Of a stretch of DNA of 64,000 bases, positions 25,250 through 35,400 are shown piece after piece. Within the stretch, counting starts at the first letter, position 1; each line of letters opens with the position of its first letter. The stretch spans positions 744,001 through 808,000 of the forward strand of contig NZ_CP083439.1 of assembly GCF_021919125.1 (NCBI RefSeq). The letters run 5' to 3'. The notes under the pieces are model-generated. The model was not told the DNA's origin. It made no database searches and was given only the letters and a program-made list of their open reading frames with translations. Origin of the DNA: Clavibacter sp. A6099 (lineage in GTDB: Bacteria > Actinomycetota > Actinomycetes > Actinomycetales > Microbacteriaceae). Position numbers and translations under genes: made by a program.

Positions 25250-27310
25250 CTACGGCGTCCGGCGTCCGCTGGTGTGCTTGACGGGGGTGGTCGGCGGCGG
25301 GCCGGAACGGCGGACCGCGGGGCGCACGGGCTCGCCGCGGCGATCCTGCCCGGGCACCGGGCGGGACCGGCGGCCGTAGATGAGCTCCGACGAGTCGAGC
25401 AGCCACGGCACGAGCGCCAGCGTGACGCCGTGCACGAGGAGCAGCTTCTGGCGGATCCGCCTGGCCTTGTGGTTGTGCAGCAGCGTCTCCCACCAGTGGC
25501 CGACGATGTAGACGGGCGTGTAGACCGTGATGATCTCGCTGCCGTGCTCCGCGCGACGGGACTTCAGGTACTTGATGAGCGGGAAGCTGATGTCGCGGTA
25601 CGGCGAGGCGACGATGCGCAGCGGCATCTCGATCTCCATCTCGACCCACTGCCGCTCGAGGAGCTTGGTCGCCTCGTCGTCGACGGAGACGTGCACCGCC
25701 TCGATGCTGTCGTGGTTCGCGGCGATGGCGTAGTCGAGGGCCTTGAGGACCGGCTTCTGCATCCGGCCGACGAGCACGACCGCGTGGTCGCCCGTGGAGC
25801 CGAAGACGGTGACCGGGTCGACCTCGATCTCCTTCTCCACGTCGCGGTAGTAGCGGTTCACGCCGAGCATGAGGAGGAACAGCACCGGCATGATCGCGAA
25901 GACGAGCCAGGCCCCGTGCGTGAACTTGGTGATGGTGACGACGATGAGCACGAGCGCCGTGAGCAGCGCGCCGAACGCGTTGATGGCGAGCCCGCGGATC
26001 ACCTCGCCGCGGTTCGCGCAGCCCTCGCGGAGCATGCGGGTCCAGTGCACGACCATGCCCGTCTGGCCGAGCGTGAACGACACGAAGACGCCGATGATGT
26101 AGAGCTGGATGAGCTGCGTGAGGTTGGCCTGGTAGACGACGAGGATGAGCGTCGCGCCGAGCGCCAGGAGCAGCATGCCGTTGCTGTAGACGAGGCGGTC
26201 GCCGCGCGTGAGCAGCGACTTGGGCGCGTAGGCGTCCTTGGCGAGCACGGAGCCGAGCAGCGGGAAGCCGTTGAACGCGGTGTTGGCGGCCAGCAGGAGC
26301 ACGGCGGCGGTCGTGGCCTGCAGCAGGTAGAACATCACGCTGCCGTTGCCGAAGGTCGCTGCCGCGACCTGCGCCATGAGGCTCTTCTGCGGCTCGGTCG
26401 CGCACTCCGCCCAGCCCTGGAGGTCGCACGGGTGCTCGCCGTAGTGCACGCGCGCGATGAGGGCGAGGGTCGTGAGGCCCACGAACAGGACGATGGCGGT
26501 GCCGCCCATGATCACGAGGGTGGCCTGCGCGTTCTTGACCTTCGGGGTGCGGAACGCGGGCACGCCGTTGGAGATGGCCTCGACGCCCGTGAGCGCCGAG
26601 CAGCCGCTCGAGAACGCGCGGAGCAGCAGGAGGATGAAGGCGACCTGCGACAGGGTCGGCGTGTCCACCGTGTACCCCGCCGACTCGGCGACGGGCGGGT
26701 CGCCGAGCGCGGTGCGGGTGAGGCCCACGACGATCATCACGCCGACGCTCGCGATGAAGAGGTACGTCGGCACCGCGAACGCCTTGCTCGACTCGCGCAC
26801 GCCGCGGAGGTTCACGGCCGCGAGGAGCGCGACGAAGAAGACAGCGATCTCGACGCGGAACGGCGCTATCTCCGGGATCGCGCTGATGATGTTGTCGACG
26901 CCCGAGGCCACCGACACCGCCACGGTGAGGATGTAGTCGACGAGGAGCGCGGACGCGACGACGAGGCCGGCCTTCTCGCCCAGGTTCTTGTGCGCGACCT
27001 CGTAGTCGCCGCCGCCCGACGGGTACGCCTTGATCAGCTGGCGGTAGCTGAGGACCACGACCACCAGCAGGATCACGACGCAGGCCGCGACCCACGGCGC
27101 GAAGCTGAGGAACGCGAGGCCGCCGAGCGTGAGGATGAGCAGCAGCTCCTGCGGGGCGTACGCCACCGAGCTGAGCGGGTCGCTCGCGAAGATGGGGAGC
27201 GCGAGGTGCTTGGGGAGCAGCTGGCCCTCGAGCTTGTCGCTGGCGAGCTTCTCGCCGATGAGCAGCCGCTTGGCGGGGCTGCTCTCGGGAGCCTGGGGGT
27301 CCGGAGTCAC
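25250..27310 (-). CDS. KimA-like potassium importer (APC superfamily)
   Basis: The 686-residue protein has about 12 membrane segments at about 45-470, then a cytoplasmic domain of about 150 residues and a Pro/Arg-rich tail. Several stretches match what I recall of Bacillus KimA: LSYRQLIKAYPSGGGDYEVA (KimA: AYPQGGGAY), LVDYILTVAVSVASGVD, FSSGCSALTGVEAISNGVPA and LAANTAFNGFPLL. KimA imports K+ with protons and is inhibited by cyclic di-AMP bound to its cytoplasmic part; whether that holds here is inference. The family is often labelled simply amino acid permease. The start is GTG at 27310, with TATCGT eight bases upstream. No cyclic di-AMP riboswitch fits in the short upstream gap. Confidence 0.82.
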   Translation of the reverse strand: MTPDPQAPESSPAKRLLIGEKLASDKLEGQLLPKHLALPIFASDPLSSVAYAPQELLLILTLGGLAFLSFAPWVAACVVILLVVVVLSYRQLIKAYPSGGGDYEVAHKNLGEKAGLVVASALLVDYILTVAVSVASGVDNIISAIPEIAPFRVEIAVFFVALLAAVNLRGVRESSKAFAVPTYLFIASVGVMIVVGLTRTALGDPPVAESAGYTVDTPTLSQVAFILLLLRAFSSGCSALTGVEAISNGVPAFRTPKVKNAQATLVIMGGTAIVLFVGLTTLALIARVHYGEHPCDLQGWAECATEPQKSLMAQVAAATFGNGSVMFYLLQATTAAVLLLAANTAFNGFPLLGSVLAKDAYAPKSLLTRGDRLVYSNGMLLLALGATLILVVYQANLTQLIQLYIIGVFVSFTLGQTGMVVHWTRMLREGCANRGEVIRGLAINAFGALLTALVLIVVTITKFTHGAWLVFAIMPVLFLLMLGVNRYYRDVEKEIEVDPVTVFGSTGDHAVVLVGRMQKPVLKALDYAIAANHDSIEAVHVSVDDEATKLLERQWVEMEIEMPLRIVASPYRDISFPLIKYLKSRRAEHGSEIITVYTPVYIVGHWWETLLHNHKARRIRQKLLLVHGVTLALVPWLLDSSELIYGRRSRPVPGQDRRGEPVRPAVRRSGPPPTTPVKHTSGRRTP

Positions 27311-27318
27311 GAGCGGCC

Positions 27319-27324
27319 ACGATA
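27319..27324 (-). promoter_or_regulatory. leaderless-type -10 box (TATCGT)
   Basis: TATCGT on the minus strand ends eight bases before the GTG at 27310 of the KimA-like gene. Confidence 0.45.
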
Positions 27325-27398
27325 CATGGCGACGCGCCCGGGACGCGACGGCGCTGGGCGCGGCCCGTGACCCCGCTGGATCCCCGTCGCCCCGCGGA

Positions 27399-28064
27399 CT
27401 ACCCGACCGTCGCGACCGGGCCGGTGGGGAGGGTGCCTGCGGGGTCCTCCGGGGCGGCGCCGCGCGTGCGACGGCGGGGTGCGCGGGTGGGCACGGGGAG
27501 GTCGAAGAGGGGAAGCGTGCGCTGCACGACGGGGCCGATCAGCAGCGCGAACGCGAGCGTCCCGACCCCCACGTTCCCGCCGAGCGCCCAGCCGATCGCG
27601 AGCACGACCAGCTCGATGCCGACGCGCACGCGCCACACCGGCCAGCCCGTGCGGCGGTGGATCCCGGTCATGAGGCCGTCGCGCGGGCCGGGACCGAAGT
27701 GCGCGCCGATGTAGAGGCCCGTCGCGACGCCGAGGAGCACGAGGCCGGCGGCGAAGAGCGGGACGCGGATCCAGAGGCTCTCGACGGCCGGCACCACGGC
27801 GAGCGCGACCTGCGCGCTGTAGCCGACGAAGACGACGTTGAGGACGGTGCCCCAGCCGGGGCGCTGGCGGATGGGGATCCAGAGCAGCAGCACGAGCGCG
27901 CCGATGATGTTGGTGGCGACGCCGAACGGGATGCCGGTCTTCAGCCCGAGGCCCTGGCTGAGCACGTCCCAGGGGGAGACGCCGATGGCGGCCTGGAGCA
28001 TCATGCCGATGGCGAAGCCGTAGAGGAAGATGCCGATGGCGAACTGGACTGAGCGACGGAGCAT
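27399..28064 (-). CDS. yczE: YczE-type membrane protein
   Basis: The 221-residue protein has about five membrane segments. Its first helix region, FAIGIFLYGFAIGMMLQAAI, and the loops IGVSPWDVLSQGLGLKTGIP and FGPGPRDGLMTGIHRRTGWP are conserved in the YczE/YitT-like family. Its function is unknown; Bacillus YczE has been connected to antibiotic production. The tail after residue 190 is Arg/Pro-rich and probably cytoplasmic. It is divergent from a MocR-type regulator, the arrangement that defines the predicted YczR-yczE regulons, and a palindrome lies between them. Confidence 0.85.
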   Translation of the reverse strand: MLRRSVQFAIGIFLYGFAIGMMLQAAIGVSPWDVLSQGLGLKTGIPFGVATNIIGALVLLLWIPIRQRPGWGTVLNVVFVGYSAQVALAVVPAVESLWIRVPLFAAGLVLLGVATGLYIGAHFGPGPRDGLMTGIHRRTGWPVWRVRVGIELVVLAIGWALGGNVGVGTLAFALLIGPVVQRTLPLFDLPVPTRAPRRRTRGAAPEDPAGTLPTGPVATVG

Positions 28065-28101
28065 GTGGGAGATCCAATCGCGGCCGGGGGTTGCGGGACA
28101 A

Positions 28102-28127
28102 GAGGCCAATCGACAGGCTGTGGCCTC
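28102..28127. promoter_or_regulatory. candidate YczR operator between yczE and yczR
   Basis: GAGGCCA (28102-28108) and TGGCCTC (28121-28127) are a perfect inverted repeat with a 12-base spacer, ending directly at the yczR ATG. CAGGCT inside the site, eight bases before the ATG, may be the -10 box, so binding would block yczR transcription. Confidence 0.6.
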
Positions 28128-29591
28128 ATGACCCTCGCTGGATCCGCGCCCTCCGCCGTGCTCGGCCCGACCGCCCTCACGACGCTGCTGGGGGAGTGGG
28201 CGCGACCCGGGAGCCCGGCGTACCAGGCGCTCGCCGACGGGATCCGGCACCTCGTGCTCGACGGGCGCGTGCCCGTGGGCGCGCGCCTGCCCGCGGAACG
28301 CGAGCTCGCCGCCGCGCTCGGCCTCAGCCGCACCACCGTCGCGGCGGCGTACGCGGCGCTGCGCGGGACCGGCCACCTCGCGAGCCGCCGCGGCTCGGGC
28401 AGCGTGACGCGGATCCCCCGGAGCCCGCTCCGCGCGGAGGGCGGCGGCCGCGAGGTCGCGGACATGAGCCGCGCCGCCGTGCCCGCGGCGCCCGCGCTCG
28501 CCGAGGCCGCGATGCGCGCCGCCGCCCGGCTGCCCGCGCACCTCGAGGGGCACGGCTACGACGTCGAGGGGCTGCCGGAGCTGCGCGAGGCCATCGCCGC
28601 CCGCTACCGGGCGCGCGGCCTGCCGACCGAGGCCGACGACGTCATGGTCACCGTCGGCGCGCAGCACGCGATCGGCCTCCTCGCCTCCGTGCTCGTGCAC
28701 CGCGGCGACCGCGCGCTCGTCGAGCAGCCGAGCTACCCCCACGCGATCCAGGCGCTGCGCGACGCCGGCGCGCGGCTCGTCGGGGCGGGCGTCGGCGCCG
28801 ACGGCTGGGACGAGGACGTGCTCGAGCAGACGATCCGCCGCACCCGGCCCGCGCTGGCCTACCTCATGCCCGACTTCCACAACCCGACGGGCCGGACGAT
28901 GCCCGAGGACCAGCGCGCGCGGATCGTGGCGCTCGCCGAGGCGCACGGCGTCACCGTGATCGCCGACGAGACGACGGCCGAGCTCGACATCGACAGGCCG
29001 ACCGCGCATCCGCCGCTCGCCGTGCACGGGTCGCCGGGCGCGGTGGTCCTCGTCGGCTCGGTGGGCAAGACGGTGTGGGGCGGGCTCCGCGTCGGCTGGA
29101 TCCGCGCCGGCCGGCCGCTCCTGCGCGACCTCGCCCGGGCGCGTTCGGCCCGCGACCTCGGCACGCCCGTGCTCGAGCAGCTGGTGGTGGCCGAGGTCCT
29201 GGGCGGGATGGACGGGATCCTCGCCGAGCGCGGCGCACGCCTGCGCGAGACGCGCGACCACGTCGAGGCGGAGCTCGCGCGACGGTTCCCCGGCTGGGAG
29301 GTCCCCCACGTCGACGGCGGGCTCGCGGTGTGGGTCGGGATCGGCGCGCCCGTGAGCACCGAGCTCGCGCTGGCCGCCCGGTCGCGCGGCCTGGCGATCA
29401 CGGGCGGGAGCCGATTCGGGCACGACGGCGCGTTCGAGCGGTTCCTGCGGATCCCCGTCACGGCGACGCCGGCCGCCACCGACCGGGCGCTCGACATCCT
29501 CGAGGACGCGTGGCGCGGCCTCGCGCCCGAGGTCGGCCGGCCGGACGCCGGCCGCGAGCACGACGTCGTGGACCGGTCGGTCCTGGTCTGA
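28128..29591 (+). CDS. yczR: MocR-type regulator (GntR helix-turn-helix plus aminotransferase-like domain)
   Basis: The 487-residue protein has a GntR winged helix at about 20-95 (AYQALADGIRHLVLDGRVPV; LPAERELAAALGLSRTTVAA) and a fold-type I aminotransferase-like domain from about 115 to the end. The PLP-site features are present: YLMPDFHNPTGRTMPEDQ, VIADETTAEL and GSVGKTVWGGLRVGWIRAG, whose Lys would form the internal aldimine. Such proteins sense PLP or amino compounds and act on a neighbouring gene. The divergent yczE is the expected target. The ATG at 28128 directly follows the palindrome. Confidence 0.88.
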   Translation: MTLAGSAPSAVLGPTALTTLLGEWARPGSPAYQALADGIRHLVLDGRVPVGARLPAERELAAALGLSRTTVAAAYAALRGTGHLASRRGSGSVTRIPRSPLRAEGGGREVADMSRAAVPAAPALAEAAMRAAARLPAHLEGHGYDVEGLPELREAIAARYRARGLPTEADDVMVTVGAQHAIGLLASVLVHRGDRALVEQPSYPHAIQALRDAGARLVGAGVGADGWDEDVLEQTIRRTRPALAYLMPDFHNPTGRTMPEDQRARIVALAEAHGVTVIADETTAELDIDRPTAHPPLAVHGSPGAVVLVGSVGKTVWGGLRVGWIRAGRPLLRDLARARSARDLGTPVLEQLVVAEVLGGMDGILAERGARLRETRDHVEAELARRFPGWEVPHVDGGLAVWVGIGAPVSTELALAARSRGLAITGGSRFGHDGAFERFLRIPVTATPAATDRALDILEDAWRGLAPEVGRPDAGREHDVVDRSVLV

Positions 29592-29751
29592 GGATCGCCG
29601 CCCGGCCTTGGGGACGCGGCCGACGGCCAGGCGGCGCATCCCTCTACCGTCCAGGGGTCCGCGCGTCCCCCGAGGGCTGTCCGTCTCGACCTCCGCGTCG
29701 GCGAGCGACGTCCCCGCCGGGGTCGCGAGCCGATCGATCCGGAGGAACGAA

Positions 29752-30735
29752 ATGCGCATCCGATCCACCACCGCACCCGCCCCGGCGGGTGCATCCGCCC
29801 CCCGTCCCCGCTCCCGTCGCGCGGTCGCCGCGCTGGCGCTCGCCGGCGGCCTGGCCTCGGCCGCCGTCCTCGCCGTGCCGGTCGCGGCCTCCGCGCAGGA
29901 CGCGTCCGTCGTCGTCGCGTCCGCGTCCGCCGATCACGCCGCGGCCGTTGCGCACTGGACGCCCGCCGCCCGCGCGGCTGCCCTGGCCGCCGATGCGCCG
30001 TCGGTCGCCGGGTCGGCCTCCGCGTCGGGGTCCACGCGGTCCGCGACCCTCTCCGCATCGGACGACGCGAGCGCCGCGTCCGGCGCGCCGGTCCCGCACC
30101 CCGACGAGCCGTTCGTCGGCGTCCTCTTCTACGTCTCGGGCGGTCGGAACCACGCGTGCACCGCCAGCGTCGTGGACACCCCGAGCGGCGACACGATCGC
30201 GACGGCGGCCCACTGCCTCGCCGACCGTCGCACGGGCGCCGCGACAACGCTGGCCACCTTCATCCCCGGAGCCCAGGGCGCCTCGGCCCCGCACGGCATC
30301 TGGCCGGTGCGCGTCGCGGCGGTCTCCTCCGCGTGGACCGCGACCGGCCGCGCCTCGGACGACGCCGGGTTCGCGCGCGTGAGCGGCCCCGCCGGCGAGG
30401 TTCTCGCGGCCTCCGTGGGCGCCGCCGAGCCCGTGTTCGGATCCGCGCTCGTCCCGGCTACGGTACAGGCGCCGAACCTGGCCGTCCTCGGCTACCCGAC
30501 CGCCGGATCCGCCACCGCGTCCCTCGAGGCGTGCGAGGGCCGCCCGCGGCACGACACCGGCGGCCAGACCTCGCTGCCGTGCACGCTGGGCACGGGTGCC
30601 GCCGGAGCCCCGGTGCTGACGTTCACCGGCGAGCAGCACGCGGTCGTCGCGCGGCCCTCCGCGGGACGCGGCGTGCTCCTCGCCCCGTGGGGTGCCGACG
30701 CCGAGCGCGCCTTCTCCTCGCTCCAGGGGCGGTAG
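29752..30735 (+). CDS. secreted chymotrypsin-fold protein lacking the catalytic serine
   Basis: The 327-residue protein has an export signal (basic start, hydrophobic core at about 24-45, cleavage near VAASAQD) and a Ser/Ala-rich spacer to about residue 115. A trypsin-like domain follows: CTASVV then TAAHC with the catalytic His at 154, an SDDAGFARV strand with Asp203/204, and Cys277 before GTGAAGAP. In active proteases this last motif reads GxSGGP; here the serine position (284) is Ala and the following Gly (286) is Ala. It is therefore probably a non-catalytic homologue. Clavibacter species carry large secreted families of this fold (Pat-1/Chp/Ppa) linked to plant interaction. GGAGGA lies seven to eight bases before the ATG. 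Confidence 0.75.
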   Translation: MRIRSTTAPAPAGASAPRPRSRRAVAALALAGGLASAAVLAVPVAASAQDASVVVASASADHAAAVAHWTPAARAAALAADAPSVAGSASASGSTRSATLSASDDASAASGAPVPHPDEPFVGVLFYVSGGRNHACTASVVDTPSGDTIATAAHCLADRRTGAATTLATFIPGAQGASAPHGIWPVRVAAVSSAWTATGRASDDAGFARVSGPAGEVLAASVGAAEPVFGSALVPATVQAPNLAVLGYPTAGSATASLEACEGRPRHDTGGQTSLPCTLGTGAAGAPVLTFTGEQHAVVARPSAGRGVLLAPWGADAERAFSSLQGR

Positions 30736-30740
30736 CCGAT

Positions 30741-30797
30741 CCCCGGGCAGCGGTCCGCCCGAGCCGGCGAGCGACGGTCTCGGACCGCTGCCTGGGG
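30741..30797 (+). terminator. long inverted repeat after the protease-like gene
   Basis: CCCCGGGCAGCGGTCCG (30741-30757) and CGGACCGCTGCCTGGGG (30781-30797) pair over 17 positions with one mismatch and a 23-base loop. It lies just past the stop and 50 bases before glgX. Confidence 0.7.
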
Positions 30798-30835
30798 AAT
30801 CCCCTTCGTGCACGAACGGGTACGACGGGCGCGAG

Positions 30836-30841
30836 CATACT
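30836..30841 (+). promoter_or_regulatory. leaderless-type -10 box (CATACT) for glgX
   Basis: CATACT ends six bases before the GTG at 30848 and follows the inverted repeat that closes the upstream unit. Confidence 0.45.
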
Positions 30842-30847
30842 GAACCG

Positions 30848-32929
<2,082 letters not shown>

Positions 32930-32947
32930 CCGCCCCGCGAGATCGGC

Positions 32948-32979
32948 CGACGCGCCCCCGGGAGACCGGGGGCGCGTCG
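32948..32979 (+). terminator. strong hairpin terminator after glgX
   Basis: CGACGCGCCCCCGG (32948-32961) and its exact complement (32966-32979) form a perfect 14-pair stem closed by a GAGA tetraloop of the stable GNRA class. Confidence 0.85.
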
Positions 32980-33055
32980 CCGCGTCCGGGGTCGGCGCCG
33001 GGCGGGCGTACCGTGGGGACGCCCCGTCTCCGCTCCCGGGGAGATCGGATCCCGT

Positions 33056-34120
33056 GTGACCTCATCGCCCGCCCCGCGGCCGCCGTCGACCCGGACGCTC
33101 GACCTCGAGGCCGCGATGCGCGCGAGCGTCGGCCTCCTCGTGCCGCTGGTCGTGCTGCTCGCGATCGACCGCCTCGACCTCGCGCTCTACGCGTCGTTCG
33201 GCGCCTTCACCGGGCTCTACGGGCGGAACGAGCGGTACCGGCTGCGGCTCGCGAGCGTCGGCGCCGGGGCCGCGATGATGCTCGTCGCGATCTCGACGGG
33301 CGTGCTGCTCTCGCTCCTCGACGCCCCGCTCGGGCTCGAGGCGGTGGGTCTCGCGATCGTGCTGGGCGGGGCGTCGCTCGTGTCGACGGCCATGAGCCTG
33401 GTGCCGCCGCATCCGCTGTTCCCCGTGTTCGGGCTCGTGGTGTGCGCGGCCGTGCCAGTGGATGCGGCGCAGGCGCGCGAGGCGCTCGTGACGGCGGTCG
33501 CGGCGATCCTGTTCTCCGCCGGCGTCTGCATGTCCGGCTGGCTGCTCCGCCGCTGGACGCCCGACGCGCACGCGCACCGCTTCCGCGCGCTGCCCCGGAT
33601 CCCCGTGCGCGATGCCGGCGTGCATCGCGACCTCGCCGCGTGGACCGCCGTGGTCGCGAACGTCGTCGGCGCGCTCGTGGCGGGCGCGATCGCCGTGGCG
33701 CTCGGGCTCGGGCACCACTACTGGGCGGTCGTGACGCTCGTCGCGGTGCTGCCCGTGGTGCGCGGCCCGCTGTCGTTCACGCGCGTGGCGCACCGGGTGC
33801 TCGGGACGCTGGCCGGGTCGGTGGTGGCCGCGGGGATCCTCGCGCTGCACCTGCCGGCGCCCGCCGTGATCGCCGTCGCGGTCGCCTGCCAGTTCGCCGC
33901 CGAGATCGCGGTGGGGCGGCACTACGGGGTGGCGCTCGTCTTCATCACGCCGCTCGCGCTCGTGATGGGCGGCCTCGGTCGCACGCTGCCCGTGCTGCCG
34001 CTCGTGGCGGACCGGGTGGTCGACACGGTCGTCGGCGCCGCGGTGGGCGTGGTCGTGATCCTCGTGCTGCGCGCGCTGGCAGCGCGGCGTCAGCGGCCGG
34101 CGGCGGTGGGGACGGCGTAG
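33056..34120 (+). CDS. FUSC family membrane protein
   Basis: The 354-residue protein has two sets of four to six membrane segments (about 20-165 and 205-335) separated by a basic cytoplasmic loop, the FUSC layout of aromatic acid exporter AaeB-like proteins. FGAFTGLYGRNERYRLRL (about 51-68) and, in the second half, HHYWAVVTLVAVLPVVRG (about 221-238) with RVAHRVLGTLAGSVVAAG are the characteristic motifs. It is half the size of AaeB and probably works as a dimer. The substrate is unknown. GGGGAG nine to ten bases before GTG 33056 supports the start. Its end overlaps the convergent small gene by 31 bases. Confidence 0.85.
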   Translation: MTSSPAPRPPSTRTLDLEAAMRASVGLLVPLVVLLAIDRLDLALYASFGAFTGLYGRNERYRLRLASVGAGAAMMLVAISTGVLLSLLDAPLGLEAVGLAIVLGGASLVSTAMSLVPPHPLFPVFGLVVCAAVPVDAAQAREALVTAVAAILFSAGVCMSGWLLRRWTPDAHAHRFRALPRIPVRDAGVHRDLAAWTAVVANVVGALVAGAIAVALGLGHHYWAVVTLVAVLPVVRGPLSFTRVAHRVLGTLAGSVVAAGILALHLPAPAVIAVAVACQFAAEIAVGRHYGVALVFITPLALVMGGLGRTLPVLPLVADRVVDTVVGAAVGVVVILVLRALAARRQRPAAVGTA

Positions 34121-34386
34121 CGGCGGACGACGCAGAGGATGCCGCCGGTCAGCGCGAGCGCCGCGACCGCGCCGGCGAGGAGCGCCCGCCGACCGAGCGC
34201 CTCGTGCTCGGGAGAGGTCGCGGTGCCGAGGTCGGGCGATGGCAGCTCGTCGACGAGGATGGCGCTCTGCCCCAGCGCGACGGCGCCCAGCAGCGCGGCG
34301 GCGGCGAGGATCGCGAAGCAGAGGACGGCACCCGCGACCAGCAGCCGGTCGCGGGAGCGATCGGGGCGGGCGGATGCGGCGGCCAT
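34090..34386 (-). CDS. small membrane protein of unknown function
   Basis: The 98-residue product has a basic N-terminus, a hydrophobic helix at about 15-39 with the SAILVDELPSP segment after it, a polar middle, and a second helix at about 68-88. It ends in a basic tail. The ATG at 34386 lies 11 bases past the stop of the lipoprotein gene, suggesting cotranscription with it. The 31-base overlap with the convergent FUSC gene and the lack of a known family leave some doubt, but coding bias fits. Confidence 0.55.
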   Translation of the reverse strand: MAAASARPDRSRDRLLVAGAVLCFAILAAAALLGAVALGQSAILVDELPSPDLGTATSPEHEALGRRALLAGAVAALALTGGILCVVRRYAVPTAAGR

Positions 34387-34397
34387 GGCGCACGGGC

Positions 34398-34796
34398 CTA
34401 GGGGAGGACCGTGGTGCTCCAGCCGTAGATGCGGCCGTTCGCGCCGAACAGGTTCCATCCGTCGGCGCAGGTGACCGTCGCGGGGTCGATCTCCGGCGGC
34501 CACCAGGTGTCCTGGATGGTGGGCATCTGCAGGTCGGTGCAGCCGCCGGGGGCGGGGGCGGGCGTCGCGGTCTGGACGGCGACGATGCTGCCGGCCTTCG
34601 CCTCGGACTTGGTGCGGATGAGCGTGCCGTCCGCCGGGATCCACGTCGGCATCGCCGCGCCGAGCGCGGTCTGGGCGTCCGCCGTGGTCGCGTAGATCTC
34701 CGTGGTGGGCGACGTGAACTGCGCGCTGGCCCCGCATCCGGACAGGAGCGCCGCGCTCGCGACGGCGGCCAGGACGGTGAGGGTCGGTCGATGCAT
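34398..34796 (-). CDS. putative lipoprotein
   Basis: The 132-residue protein begins with a short lipoprotein signal whose lipobox LLSGC places the lipidated Cys at residue 21. The mature part is about 110 residues with two further Cys (in PGGCTDLQ and TVTCADGW) that could form a disulfide, and several Trp (DTWWPPEI, GWSTTV). It contains ATTADAQTALGAAMPTWIP, a motif I cannot assign. It ends 11 bases before the small membrane gene, and the two may work together at the membrane. Confidence 0.75.
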   Translation of the reverse strand: MHRPTLTVLAAVASAALLSGCGASAQFTSPTTEIYATTADAQTALGAAMPTWIPADGTLIRTKSEAKAGSIVAVQTATPAPAPGGCTDLQMPTIQDTWWPPEIDPATVTCADGWNLFGANGRIYGWSTTVLP

Positions 34797-34813
34797 CCCC
34801 CTAGTGTGCCTCG

Positions 34814-35212
34814 TCAGCGACGGCGGCGGATCCGGATGGGCCCCTTGGCGGTGGAGGGATCGACGACCGAGCCCTTCTGGGTGATCTCCACCTCGCCCGC
34901 GTCGACGAGCCTCCGGGCTGCGCGGCGGGCGGGCTCCATGAGCTCGCGCCAGTCGTCGGGCGACTCCGCGCGCGCGGCCTCCGACGGGCAGATGGTGGCG
35001 CCGCCGGCGCGGTGCGCGAGGAGGTCGAGGATCCGCCGCTCGAGCCGCTCGTCGACGTCGCTGACACCGCGGCGACGGCACGCGTCGCTGCAGTAGCGCA
35101 CCTCGTCCCAGTCGCGCTCCCACTTCCTCCGCCACTCGATGGTGCGGCCGCACGAGGCGCAGGTCTTGGGCTCGGGGACGCGCTCCTTCGTGCTCGATGC
35201 CCGGTGCGCCAT
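34814..35212 (-). CDS. DUF2256-DUF3253 two-domain protein
   Basis: The 132-residue protein joins two small domains. Residues about 14-50 form a DUF2256-like zinc ribbon with four Cys: KTCASCGRTIEWRRKW, then VRYCSDACRRRG. Residues about 55-125 match DUF3253, a winged-helix-like domain (ERRILDLLAHRAGGATICPS; RAARRLVDAGEVEITQKG). The pair suggests nucleic-acid binding, but neither domain has a known role. The ATG at 35212 has GGAGGG directly before it, and CATGCT six bases upstream could be a leaderless -10 box. Confidence 0.8.
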   Translation of the reverse strand: MAHRASSTKERVPEPKTCASCGRTIEWRRKWERDWDEVRYCSDACRRRGVSDVDERLERRILDLLAHRAGGATICPSEAARAESPDDWRELMEPARRAARRLVDAGEVEITQKGSVVDPSTAKGPIRIRRRR

Positions 35213-35272
35213 CCCTCCAGCATGCTCCGCGGAGAGGGGCGTCGGCTGGATGCGGTGATCCGGTACTGAAAA

Positions 35273-35313
35273 CCCGGCGCGAGCGGGGATTTCCCGACGC
35301 CGGGTGCGATACT
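35273..35313 (+). promoter_or_regulatory. promoter region of the RND transporter with inverted repeat
   Basis: CCCGGCG (35273-35279) and CGCCGGG (35298-35304) form an inverted repeat with an 18-base spacer. It directly precedes GATACT (35308-35313), a fair -10 element. A repressor bound there would cover the promoter. The transcript would then carry a leader of about 80 bases. Confidence 0.5.
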
Positions 35314-35400
35314 TCCCCCACGGGGCGGGTTCCCGGTGCGGGCGATCAGCGGTCCGAGCGACCGCCGCACCCGCGGCCCGCGTCCCACAAGGAGCACCCC

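Noticed and set aside
27311-27398. Cyclic di-AMP riboswitch upstream of the KimA-like gene
   Set aside because: Only 88 bases separate it from the yczE stop, too few for the known riboswitch, and a leaderless-type box lies eight bases before the start.
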